A DNA stretch of 64,000 nucleotides, from NCBI RefSeq assembly GCF_900184735.1, contig NZ_LT855386.1, forward strand, positions 289,237 to 353,236, given 5' to 3'. Of the stretch, positions 30,579 through 38,334 are shown piece after piece (positions within the stretch are counted from its first letter, which is position 1; every line of letters begins with the position of its first letter). This DNA comes from Paucisalibacillus globulus (GTDB lineage Bacteria > Bacillota > Bacilli > Bacillales > Amphibacillaceae). Position numbers and translations under genes: made by a program. Below the pieces are notes generated by a model. It made no database searches, was not told the origin of the DNA, and saw nothing but the letters and a program-made list of their open reading frames with translations.

Positions 30579-30661
30579 GGTGCAGCCACCTCCTAATTTT
30601 TATAATTTTCACTTTAACATGGTGATTGAAATTGGGCAATGAAAAAGTTAGACAATAAAGA

Positions 30662-30686
30662 ATCCACTACACATAGTGCAGTGGAT
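30662..30686 (-). terminator. Terminator after cbpB
   Basis: ATCCACT/AGTGGAT stem extended by ACAC-type pairs, followed on the minus strand by TCTTTATT. Confidence 0.65.
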
Positions 30687-30692
30687 GTTTCG

Positions 30693-31148
30693 TTACCTAG
30701 TTGGTTTGTTTTTTCCCGAATAGATATCTTTTCTTATTTCTTTCAGTATAGCCCTTCTTGTGAGGATACCATCAAAATATCCTTCTTCATCTACCACACA
30801 TACAAATGGATAATTTATCAATGCCTTCAGACCATCAATTAATGTATCTTCTTTTAATAACTTTGGTATATCTGTTACCATTACTTCTTTAACCTGTAAT
30901 TCGGATAGACGATCTATTTCAAATCGTTCTAGACCTAAGATTTCATTCAGAATTTTAGTTTTCCCAACTGTACCTTCTAACTTATACGTAGAATCCAACA
31001 CTGGAACTGCTGAATATCCTGATTTAACTAATACTAAAAGGGCATGCTCCAATGGGTTATTTACTTGAACATGGGCAACTTTTTCAGAGGGAATCATCAT
31101 ATCAGCGATGGTAAGTGATGTTAATTCCCTATCTTGTAATAAACTCAT
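30693..31148 (-). CDS. cbpB: CBS-domain protein CbpB/DarB (YkuL)
   Basis: Cytosolic protein of 151 aa made of two CBS domains (about residues 10-70 and 85-145) with nothing else. Size, IADMMIPSEKVAHVQVNNPLEHAL and position near dapH and ykuS match B. subtilis YkuL, a c-di-AMP receptor (DarB) that, when free of ligand, stimulates Rel and pyruvate carboxylase. The identity rests on family resemblance; ligand binding is not tested. Confidence 0.87.
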   Translation of the reverse strand: MSLLQDRELTSLTIADMMIPSEKVAHVQVNNPLEHALLVLVKSGYSAVPVLDSTYKLEGTVGKTKILNEILGLERFEIDRLSELQVKEVMVTDIPKLLKEDTLIDGLKALINYPFVCVVDEEGYFDGILTRRAILKEIRKDIYSGKNKPTR

Positions 31149-31297
31149 AATACCCGCTCCTTTTCTATAAGACTCTTAGATACAAACTCTAGATGAAGGG
31201 GCTTTCTTTTTTAGTTACTTTTAGAACTTTTCACTCTCTAATCTTAGTGTATCATACTTACACCGATTTTAGCATGTACGACATACCACTTAAATAA

Positions 31298-31326
31298 TTG
31301 AAAATAAAAGTAACATCTTCTATAAT
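31298..31326 (+). promoter_or_regulatory. Promoter of czrA-czcD
   Basis: TTGAAA (31298-31303), a 17-bp spacer and a perfect TATAAT (31321-31326). The -10 box is the left tip of the palindromic operator. Confidence 0.8.
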
Positions 31327-31348
31327 ATGAGCATATGCTCATATTATA
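31321..31348. promoter_or_regulatory. CzrA-type metal-sensor operator
   Basis: A perfect 28-bp palindrome with half site TATAATATGAGCAT. It covers the -10 box and start point and ends shortly before the ribosome binding site. ArsR/SmtB repressors of the CzrA kind bind 12-2-12 palindromes of the type TATGAnnnnnnTCATA, so autorepression released by zinc or cobalt is expected. Confidence 0.85.
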
Positions 31349-31367
31349 AGAGAGGTGAAAAAATAAC

Positions 31368-31679
31368 ATGGCTTATCTACCACTTGAAAATGAACTAGTT
31401 GAAAACATCTCACAAACCTTTAAAGCATTGTCTGATCCAACAAGAATTCGAATATTACATTTGTTATTTCATAAGGAGTGTTCTGTTAATGAGATAGCGA
31501 ATGAATTAGAAATGCAGCAATCAACTATCTCCCATCAATTAAAATACCTAAAACAGCTAAGATTAGTAAAAAACAGGCGTGATAAAAACATGTATTTTTA
31601 CTCTATTGATGATTATCATGTAATGAATTTGTTAGAACAAACTATTGATCATTCAAAACATACGATTGGAGGGTTATAG
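31368..31679 (+). CDS. czrA: ArsR/SmtB family metal sensor CzrA
   Basis: Winged-helix repressor of 103 aa. The recognition region is CSVNEIANELEMQQSTISHQ. The alpha-5 metal site is complete: D-Y-H at DDYH and H-S-K-H near the C-terminus, with the two histidines 11 and 14 residues after the first one, exactly the Asp-His-His-His spacing of zinc/cobalt sensor CzrA. The alpha-3 cysteine motif of ArsR/CadC is absent. It abuts czcD with no gap, and a palindromic operator overlaps its promoter. Confidence 0.93.
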   Translation: MAYLPLENELVENISQTFKALSDPTRIRILHLLFHKECSVNEIANELEMQQSTISHQLKYLKQLRLVKNRRDKNMYFYSIDDYHVMNLLEQTIDHSKHTIGGL

Positions 31680-32603
31680 ATGGGGAGTCATCATCACCAT
31701 AATCATGACCATCATAGCCATGGCCATCATCATCATTCCGCAAATAAACGTGTATTAATGATAAGTTTTATTGCTATTTTTACGTTTATGATTGTAGAGG
31801 CAATTGGCGGATTTCTTACGAATAGTTTGGCTTTAATTTCAGATGCTGGGCATATGTTAAGTGATGCTGCTGCATTGGGCTTAAGTCTCCTTGCCTTTAA
31901 AATTGGAGAACGGAAAGCAACAAAGGAAAAAACATTTGGTTATAAACGATTTGAAATTATTGCTGCATTTATTAATGGTGTAACATTAATCATTATATCT
32001 CTTTATATATTCTATGAAGCAATAACTCGTTTTGTTGAGCCCCAAATGGTGGACTCTAGTATGATTTTTATCGCTATCCTAGGACTCCTAGTTAATATTG
32101 GTGTCGCATTACTTTTGATGAAGGGTGACTCAAAAGATAACTTAAATATAAGAAGTGCTTTATTACATGTAATTGGGGATTTATTAGGCTCTGTCGGTGC
32201 TATTATAGCTGGGCTTTTAATCATGGCGTTTGGATGGTATATAGCTGATCCCATTGCTAGTATTCTTGTCGCAATACTGATTACTATCTCTGGCTATAGG
32301 GTAACGAAAGATTCTCTTCATGTGTTAATGGAGGGGAAGCCAAATAATATTCAACCTAATGACATTCTTACAGAACTGAAAAAAATCAAAGGAGTTATCA
32401 ATGTTCACGACCTGCATATTTGGTCTATAACATCAGAATTACCGATGTTAAGCTGCCATATAGTTGTTGAAGATGGTATTGATAGAGATGAATTGATTAC
32501 TAAAGGTAGTGAAATATTAAGAAACTCATTCAACATCAATCACTGTACCCTTCAAATAGAAGGTAAAAACATATCAATCTATACATGCAACCACTGTAAT
32601 TAA
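31680..32603 (+). CDS. czcD: Cation diffusion facilitator CzcD
   Basis: Zinc/cobalt/cadmium-proton antiporter of 307 aa in the cytoplasmic membrane. The N-terminus has about thirteen histidines in the first 22 residues, a likely metal-collecting tail. There are six TM helices with metal-site motifs SDAGHMLSDA in TM2 and HVIGDLLGSV in TM5, then a C-terminal cytosolic ferredoxin-like domain (VHDLHIWSI). Starts one base after the czrA stop, so the two are coupled. Confidence 0.96.
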   Translation: MGSHHHHNHDHHSHGHHHHSANKRVLMISFIAIFTFMIVEAIGGFLTNSLALISDAGHMLSDAAALGLSLLAFKIGERKATKEKTFGYKRFEIIAAFINGVTLIIISLYIFYEAITRFVEPQMVDSSMIFIAILGLLVNIGVALLLMKGDSKDNLNIRSALLHVIGDLLGSVGAIIAGLLIMAFGWYIADPIASILVAILITISGYRVTKDSLHVLMEGKPNNIQPNDILTELKKIKGVINVHDLHIWSITSELPMLSCHIVVEDGIDRDELITKGSEILRNSFNINHCTLQIEGKNISIYTCNHCN

Positions 32604-32606
32604 GCT

Positions 32607-32643
32607 AAAAGGGCTTGGATACTACAAAAATCCAAGCCTTTTA
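32607..32643. terminator. Bidirectional terminator between czcD and fadH
   Basis: AAAAGGGCTTGGAT / ATCCAAGCCTTTT stem, 13 paired bases, between convergent genes. Confidence 0.88.
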
Positions 32644-32650
32644 TTTAAAA

Positions 32651-33418
32651 TTAAAATGGGAATTTATTTAACCACTGACCACCATCCATCGTGACAACTT
32701 CCCCGTTTATGTAAGCTGCTTTATCTGACAACAAGAAATAAGCTAATTCAGCTATTTCTTCAGGTTTCCCTAATCTTCCAAGTGGAACAGATTCTAACGT
32801 TCTCTTTGCGGCTTCTTCCGATAGAAATAGCTTTTCAGCCCCACCAGTTCTTTCTATCGGCCCTGGAGCAATAGCATTTACCCGAATGCCATACTTTGTT
32901 CCCCATTCTACAGCAAGTGTTCTTGTCATATTTAAGACACCAGCCTTTGCTGCCGATGAGTGAATAACCCCTGCTCCAGCATTCCATGCATATGTTGCAA
33001 CCATATTAAGAATAGATCCTTGAATATTTTCTTTAATCCAATAACGACCGACTTCACTTGAACAGTAAAATGTTCCGTTTAGAACAATATCTATAACAGA
33101 TTTCCACCCATTTACAGATAAATCTTCAGCAAAACAGATGAAGTTTCCGGCTGCATTATTTACTAAATGATCTATTCTTCCAAAACGATTCACCGTTTCA
33201 GAAACCATCCGCTCAACATCTTCAGGCTTTCGTACATCCATTGGGACAATATGAAGATCTCCTCTTGCTGTTTCAATTAATTCATTCTTTACAGCAATTA
33301 GCTTTTCTTCTGTCCTACCGGTTAACACTACATTTAATCCTTCTTCTGCAAATTTTTTAGCCATATATTTCCCCATACCACTGGAACTACCAGTTACAAT
33401 AACCGTTTCATTTCCCAT
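32651..33418 (-). CDS. fadH: 2,4-dienoyl-CoA reductase-like SDR (FadH/YkuF)
   Basis: Short-chain dehydrogenase of 255 aa. NADP(H)-binding motif VTGSSSGMGKYMA at the N-terminus, NNAAGNF (NAG variant) in the middle. In place of the usual YxxxK the sequence reads HSSAAKAG, so the tyrosine is a serine while the lysine is kept, as in the dienoyl-CoA reductase branch. The C-terminal DGGQWLN fits. The B. subtilis counterpart YkuF helps degrade unsaturated fatty acids. Divergent from ykuE, as there. Confidence 0.88.
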   Translation of the reverse strand: MGNETVIVTGSSSGMGKYMAKKFAEEGLNVVLTGRTEEKLIAVKNELIETARGDLHIVPMDVRKPEDVERMVSETVNRFGRIDHLVNNAAGNFICFAEDLSVNGWKSVIDIVLNGTFYCSSEVGRYWIKENIQGSILNMVATYAWNAGAGVIHSSAAKAGVLNMTRTLAVEWGTKYGIRVNAIAPGPIERTGGAEKLFLSEEAAKRTLESVPLGRLGKPEEIAELAYFLLSDKAAYINGEVVTMDGGQWLNKFPF

Positions 33419-33564
33419 ATAATTATCCTCCTATCACCACTATACAATCATACTATTTCTATTTATTGAAAAAGTCAAAAAACATGTTATTCTTTTCTCT
33501 ATCATAATGTACTATAAAGGTATGTATGCTATAATTTATTAACATTAAAGTTCACGAAGGTGAC

Positions 33565-34419
33565 ATGATGAATAGAAGATCATTCTTAAAAAAATTAATA
33601 GGCAGTACTATTACCTTATTTGGATTAACAGGTGGTACTTATTATTATGCAAGGAATATTGAACCTGGATTACTAACAATCCAATCGGAATCTATAGTCT
33701 CAACAAAGATACCAGCATCATTTGATGGATTTAAAATAGTTCAATTTTCTGATACACATATTGGATTTCAATATACCTTAACACAATTTCATGATTTAAT
33801 AACAAAAATTAATGCATTAAATCCCGATATAATTGTCTTCACAGGTGATTTAGTAGATGAACCTAATAAATATGATTGGAGTCCAAAACTAACACAACTA
33901 TTACATGACTTGAAAGCATATTATGGAAAGTATTGGATCTACGGAAACCATGATCATGGAGGCTATGGTACAGAAATTGTCCGAGACGTTATGGAAAAGG
34001 CTAATTTTAATTTACTACAGAATAGTCATCAAGTTATTGAAAAAGATGTGGACCGTATCATTTTGGCAGGGATTGATGATGTCATTCTTGGGTCGCCCAA
34101 TTTGACCGAAGCACTACAACATACAAATCCTGAACTTTTTACCATACTTCTTTCTCACGAACCAGACTTTGCAGATATAGCAAAAAAACACCCTGTAAAC
34201 GTCCAACTATCTGGTCATAGTCATGGAGGACAAGTACGACTACCATTTCTAGGACATCTATACACCCCTATTTATGCTGAGAAATATGTAGAGGGTAATT
34301 ATACATTTGATTCTAGTGATTTTAAACTATTTGTAAGTAGAGGTATTGGAACTACTAGATTACCCTATCGCTTTTTCTGTAAACCAGAAATAACGGTCTT
34401 TACCTTAAATAAACCTTAA
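33565..34419 (+). CDS. ykuE: Tat-exported metallophosphoesterase YkuE
   Basis: Calcineurin-like phosphoesterase of 284 aa. The N-terminus MMNRRSFLKKLIGSTITLFG is a twin-arginine signal (RRSFLKK). Metal motifs are all present: SDTHIG, FTGDLVDE, YGNHDHG, LSHEPDF and SGHSHGGQ. In B. subtilis YkuE is a Tat substrate placed on the wall. The tat genes are not in this window. Substrate unknown. GAAGGTGAC precedes the ATG pair. Confidence 0.93.
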   Translation: MMNRRSFLKKLIGSTITLFGLTGGTYYYARNIEPGLLTIQSESIVSTKIPASFDGFKIVQFSDTHIGFQYTLTQFHDLITKINALNPDIIVFTGDLVDEPNKYDWSPKLTQLLHDLKAYYGKYWIYGNHDHGGYGTEIVRDVMEKANFNLLQNSHQVIEKDVDRIILAGIDDVILGSPNLTEALQHTNPELFTILLSHEPDFADIAKKHPVNVQLSGHSHGGQVRLPFLGHLYTPIYAEKYVEGNYTFDSSDFKLFVSRGIGTTRLPYRFFCKPEITVFTLNKP

Positions 34420-34484
34420 ACATGCTCCCATGTACATTCGCCCGCATACATTGATAGTAAGTTGGTGTAGAAAGGGAGAGTTAA

Positions 34485-34724
34485 ATGAATAATCAACAAA
34501 TCCAAGGTTATTACAATGGTTATAACCAAACAGATGAAAGAATTTTTCCGATTGTCCCATTTTTGACTGGATTAGTAGCTGGACCACTATTATATAACGC
34601 ATTCAACCCATATTATGGATATCCAGCACCATACCCTTATCCAGTTCCTGTTCCATATGATTATGGATATAATTATGGTTATGGAAATCCATACAATCAG
34701 GGCTATGGAAAAGGTTATTATTAG
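34485..34724 (+). CDS. Small Tyr/Pro/Gly-rich protein
   Basis: Protein of 79 aa: an N-terminal NQ- and Y-rich part, one hydrophobic stretch (FPIVPFLTGLVAGPLLYNA) and a C-terminal half made almost only of Y, P, G and N. Such composition is common among spore coat or spore surface proteins of Bacillaceae, which is the only hint of function. AAAGGGAGAG precedes the ATG; it has its own terminator. Confidence 0.72.
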   Translation: MNNQQIQGYYNGYNQTDERIFPIVPFLTGLVAGPLLYNAFNPYYGYPAPYPYPVPVPYDYGYNYGYGNPYNQGYGKGYY

Positions 34725-34727
34725 ACT

Positions 34728-34757
34728 GAGGAAGCCTTAATAGGCTTCCTCTTATTA
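34728..34757 (+). terminator. Terminator after the Tyr-rich gene
   Basis: Perfect 10-bp stem GAGGAAGCCT / AGGCTTCCTC, then TTATTAT. Confidence 0.8.
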
Positions 34758-34906
34758 TGACAAGATTAACCCCTCCATCCAACTAAGAACCTGCAATCTA
34801 TGATACTTACCTTAAGTTGTAACAGATTATCCATAGTTTTGACAGGTGTTAAATGATAAGATAGGTTAGAAAAGAAACACATACTAGCTGAGGAGGATTA
34901 TGACAT

Positions 34907-34960
34907 ATGACAGATTCTACCCATCAGCTAATGAATTTACATAACGGAGGACTATTATGA
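34907..34960 (+). CDS. 17-codon leader reading frame coupled to the sco gene
   Basis: A short frame MTDSTHQLMNLHNGGLL behind AGGAGG, whose stop codon overlaps the ATG of the Sco1-like gene (ATGA). The Gly-Gly codons of the leader are also the ribosome binding site (GGAGGA) of sco. The design fits translational coupling, but no family is known to me. Confidence 0.4.
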   Translation: MTDSTHQLMNLHNGGLL

Positions 34961-35538
34961 AAAGACAATTTCTTATTATGGTGATAACAGGAGTTATACT
35001 ACTACTTTCTGCATGCGGTCCAAAATATGAAGGTGATTATTCTTACCCCATAGCAGATTTCACATTTACGAATCAAAATGGTGAACAATTTAGTAAAAGT
35101 GAACTCGAAGGAAAGATTTGGATTGCCGACTTCATCTATACTACATGTGAAACTGAGTGCCCACAGATGACTTATTCTAAACAGAAAATAGACCGAGCTT
35201 TAAAAGAAGAAGGTATTGAAGATGTAGAGTTTGTTTCCTTCAGTATTGATCCAGAAGTTGATTCTCCAGAAGTATTAAAGGAATATGGTGAAGTACGAGG
35301 AATTGATTTTGAAAAAGATAATTGGACTTTCTTGACCGGCTATGACTTTGACGCAATAAAAGAGTTTGCTGTGAAGTCATTTAAAATTCCAGTAGAGAAA
35401 ATGGATGATTCCTTTATGCACGGGGTACAACTATCTATTGTCAGTCCTGAAGGTAATGCCATAAAACATTTTAACGGATTCACACTTACTGACGAACAAA
35501 TAAAGGAAATGGTTGCCTTCATTGAAGATATGCAATAG
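34957..35538 (+). CDS. Sco1/SenC family copper chaperone (YpmQ-like)
   Basis: Membrane-anchored thioredoxin-fold lipoprotein of 193 aa that delivers copper to the CuA site of cytochrome c oxidase or acts as a thiol reductant. Signal peptide with lipobox LLSAC, copper ligands in TTCETECPQMT (CxxxCP) and the distal His in DDSFMHGVQLSIV. Length as in B. subtilis YpmQ. It ends in its own terminator. Confidence 0.92.
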   Translation: MKRQFLIMVITGVILLLSACGPKYEGDYSYPIADFTFTNQNGEQFSKSELEGKIWIADFIYTTCETECPQMTYSKQKIDRALKEEGIEDVEFVSFSIDPEVDSPEVLKEYGEVRGIDFEKDNWTFLTGYDFDAIKEFAVKSFKIPVEKMDDSFMHGVQLSIVSPEGNAIKHFNGFTLTDEQIKEMVAFIEDMQ

Positions 35539-35567
35539 TGATTGACACAAAGTGATATCAATCAAAC

Positions 35568-35627
35568 AAAAATCCGAACTATAATACAGAATTCCTCAGT
35601 TAGAATTCCATTAGTTCGGATTTTTTC
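35568..35627 (+). terminator. Terminator after the Sco1-like gene
   Basis: Outer stem AAAAATCCGAACTA / TAGTTCGGATTTTTT and inner AATTC/GAATT, ending in T6. Confidence 0.85.
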
Positions 35628-35658
35628 ATTTCCTTATCCAGTGATTCTTATTACACGA

Positions 35659-36273
35659 TTGATTAGAAACTGTGCGGTAACTAGTTTAATTACAACAGAA
35701 TTAGTTATTGGGTATAGCTGTACGACACCGCTCCGGCAGAATACTCCGCTTTTACTGTCAGCACAGGGGCGACATCTGCTCGAAAAGACCGTCGCAGTGT
35801 CTACCTTGCCGCGGGCCCGGCCTCAGCCTCCTCGAGGAAAGTTCGCCTCTCTAGGGGTCTTCGGACACGTGCTATTCCCGCAGGACAAGGAATGCTTCGT
35901 CAGCGTAATCATCGCACGAAGAAAATTGTTCTTTATTTTCGAGGAGTCTACGTATTCTGCCTGCGCTAGTTTAGTTTTTTAATTAAAGATAGTAATTAGC
36001 ATGTATTGCCAGCAATTGAGCACCAATATTTCTATTTACTCTATCTCAGCGAAGGAAATACACGGAGACTCCTTGAAAAAGAAAATCACTTTTTCTGCGT
36101 GCGATGTATAGCTTTCGTAGCGTTCCTTGTCCTGCGGGAGGATAGGCATCGGTGAGACCCCCAATGCTTTAGCACGAGGAGGCTCACCAGCCGCCCGCGG
36201 AAAGCGGAGTGTATTTCCGTAGCGGGTATGTTGCTCTATCCAAGATCCTTAGTTACCGCACACTTTCTATCAA
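35659..36273. repeat. GC-rich palindromic repeat, copy B, interrupted by an insertion
   Basis: A 615-bp non-coding element with near-perfect terminal inverted repeats: AGAAACTGTGCGGTAACT at 35665-35682 and its complement AGTTACCGCACACTTTCT at 36251-36268 (one mismatch). Its left part (35710-35752) and right part (36140-36230) match the left and right parts of copy A, but where copy A is continuous, copy B has about 390 extra bases. It has reading frames only by chance. It fills the gap from the sco terminator to ykyB. Confidence 0.8.
35753..36141. mobile_element. Nested non-coding insertion inside repeat copy B (approximate ends)
   Basis: Sequence absent from copy A. It contains a 24-base inverted pair with two mismatches, starting TTCCCGCAGGACAAGGAA near 35876 and TTCCTTGTCCTGCGGGA ending near 36141. 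A second, looser pair lies inside (GAGGAGTCTACGTATT near 35940, AATACACGGAGACTCC near 36058). It resembles a second GC-rich, folded repeat family rather than a gene. No transposase is encoded; a non-autonomous element is inferred. Confidence 0.5.
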
Positions 36274-36402
36274 CTATGCAAGTAAAATAGATCTAGTAAA
36301 AGTGTACCTATTCCCCTTCTGATGGTATCTTTTATAATTATTGTTTGAAAGTGGACAAGCTTTAAGTTACTATTAATACAAACTACGAAAGGAGGTATAA
36401 CA

Positions 36403-36876
36403 ATGACAAATAATAATACTGTTTCCCTACCTGACTTAGCAAGAGCAATCTATACAGTAAACAGACATGCAAAAACTGCACCAGAACCACAGCACCTTTA
36501 CTTTATTAAGAAGGAATCCATTAACCGATTATTAAAAGAAAAGCGTGCTAAGAAGATTGGACTGCACTTCTCTCAGCATCCTAAATTAAGTAATCAGCAT
36601 TCTACCCTCTTAGTCCAGGTAGATGACTATTATTTTCATATCCCTCCCTCAAAGGAAGACTTCCAGAATCTAAAACATTTAGGAGAACTTGATCAAAATT
36701 TTCGTAATCCCCAAACGAAAATGTCATTATCTCAAGCAAAGAAGATAATCTATCAATATATTGATTGGAAGCCAGTAAATAAGAAACCTAATAAACCTAG
36801 GCAATATTCATCTTCTTATTTCACACCATCATCACTCGGGAAAATGGAATGGCCCCCACGTAAAACTTTTCGATAA
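36403..36876 (+). CDS. ykyB: YkyB family protein
   Basis: Soluble protein of 157 aa of the YkyB family. Recognisable stretches are LARAIYTVNRHAKTAPEPQ, KKIGLHFSQHPKLSNQHSTL, DDYYFHIPPSKEDFQNL and HLGELDQNFRNPQTKMSL. Found next to ykuCDE and patA/cheV in B. subtilis, so the neighbourhood agrees. AAAGGAGGTA precedes the ATG. Function unknown. Confidence 0.92.
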   Translation: MTNNNTVSLPDLARAIYTVNRHAKTAPEPQHLYFIKKESINRLLKEKRAKKIGLHFSQHPKLSNQHSTLLVQVDDYYFHIPPSKEDFQNLKHLGELDQNFRNPQTKMSLSQAKKIIYQYIDWKPVNKKPNKPRQYSSSYFTPSSLGKMEWPPRKTFR

Positions 36877-36877
36877 T

Positions 36878-36916
36878 AAATGTCTCAGAAGGGATAACAC
36901 CCAACTGAGACATTTT
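36878..36916. terminator. Bidirectional terminator after ykyB
   Basis: AAATGTCTCAG / CTGAGACATTT stem with T-rich end, between convergent genes. Confidence 0.8.
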
Positions 36917-37270
36917 TCATACCTTATTTCTTCGTAACCATAATGATTTTATAACATGTATCATACACAAAAAAAGGCCAAATATAGCTAATGCTTGCAA
37001 TGAAACCTTAAATAATTGATACGTTAACAACTCTACTTCTCCGACCATAAGTACAACCAAGAAAAAAATAACAATAAAAGCAAGCCCACTTAGCAGATAG
37101 TTTAAAAGCCTTTCCGATTTAATTGATATCAGGATATATGTAATCGGACGAATCATAAAATAGCACCCTACAATACCTAGAAATATTACAGCTGTAAAAA
37201 ACACCTCTTTTGGTATTCCTAATGACTGTAAATGGGATAGTTTAATCCAGTCAACAAAGTCTTTGTCCAT
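36917..37270 (-). CDS. Small membrane protein, unknown
   Basis: Protein of 117 aa with three to four hydrophobic helices (about residues 23-42, 57-78 and 85-107) and a basic C-terminus LWLRRNKV. I recognise no family. I chose ATG 37270, because GGAAGG is about 10 bases upstream; the in-frame GTG at 37279 almost touches that site. Single gene between convergent ykyB and the divergent transporter gene. Confidence 0.7.
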   Translation of the reverse strand: MDKDFVDWIKLSHLQSLGIPKEVFFTAVIFLGIVGCYFMIRPITYILISIKSERLLNYLLSGLAFIVIFFLVVLMVGEVELLTYQLFKVSLQALAIFGLFLCMIHVIKSLWLRRNKV

Positions 37271-37404
37271 GCAATTCACACCTTCCTTACCTACCCATCA
37301 TTCTAAACTATTTTAGTGAAAACTATACGATTAGAGCTAGTTTTAACTTATTTTTCTATAAATTTGCTATAATTGGCTTAAAGTTGGTTCCTTGAGAGGT
37401 GGTA

Positions 37405-38316
37405 ATGAATTTGAACAAAGCGGTATTCTTCATCATGCTTGGTGCAGCATTATGGGGTACGATTGGTTGGTTTGTAAAAAACTTGTATACATATGGTTTT
37501 ACTCCTATGGAGGTTGTTACGTTAAGAGCAGCGTCAACTGCTCTCCTTTTAATGATTTATTTAGTTTTTAAATCACCAAAGACATTGTACTTACAATCCC
37601 TAAAGGATCTGAAATACTTCATTGGAACAGGAATATTTAGTATTATATTTTTCAATTACTGTATGTTTACTGCAATTGAATTATCAACCATACCGGTTGC
37701 AACAGCTTTACTATATACTGGTCCTGCATTTGTCACTATCTTCTCTTATTTTTTGTTTAAGGAATCCTTTACAAAACAGAAACTTATTGCTTTAATGGGA
37801 ACCCTTCTAGGAACATGCTTAGTCGTCGGACTTCTGCCTTTAAATCTGATTTCAGTTCCAATGGCAAGCATTCTCTTTGGAATTGGTTCTGGTGTTGGTT
37901 ATGCTTTATATAGTATCTTTAGTAAATATGCTTTAAAGAAGTATTCTAGTTTAAGTATTACTACCTTTACTTTTATTATTGCTTCGGTAACACTAATTCC
38001 CTTTTTTCCATTCCAAGAGAAAATACAACTATTAATCGAACCTGAAGTTCTTTTTTATGTCTTTGGACTTGGACTATTTCCAACGGCAATTGCTTATATT
38101 GTCTATACATATGGTTTAAATAAAACAGAGGCATCCAAAGCCTCCATTTTAACAACTATTGAACCAGTAGTAGCTACTCTAATAGGAATTTTTATATTTC
38201 AAGAAGCATTTACCTTTGTACAAATGATAGGTATGTCACTAATAATCGGAGCTGTTATTTTCATGCAAACAAAGCAAAAAAAAGATTTTCAAGGAAAAAG
38301 TAAAGTAATTATCTAG
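37405..38316 (+). CDS. EamA/DMT superfamily transporter
   Basis: Ten-TM permease of 303 aa with two EamA repeats, the first starting near LGAALWGTIGWFVKNL, the second near ILFGIGSGVGYALYSIF; the ends of the repeats show the typical TALLYTGPAFVTIFSYFLFKE and ILTTIEPVVATLIGIFIFQE. Such proteins move amino acids, nucleotides or other metabolites. It stands 18 bases upstream of patA, so the pair may be co-transcribed and the substrate could be an amino acid; this is inference. Confidence 0.9.
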   Translation: MNLNKAVFFIMLGAALWGTIGWFVKNLYTYGFTPMEVVTLRAASTALLLMIYLVFKSPKTLYLQSLKDLKYFIGTGIFSIIFFNYCMFTAIELSTIPVATALLYTGPAFVTIFSYFLFKESFTKQKLIALMGTLLGTCLVVGLLPLNLISVPMASILFGIGSGVGYALYSIFSKYALKKYSSLSITTFTFIIASVTLIPFFPFQEKIQLLIEPEVLFYVFGLGLFPTAIAYIVYTYGLNKTEASKASILTTIEPVVATLIGIFIFQEAFTFVQMIGMSLIIGAVIFMQTKQKKDFQGKSKVII

Positions 38317-38334
38317 CATCCTGGAGGTACGAAT

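Noticed and set aside
35542..35982. Open frame of 146 codons on the plus strand
   Set aside because: It spans the sco terminator and the left half of repeat copy B; no ribosome binding site, no domain.
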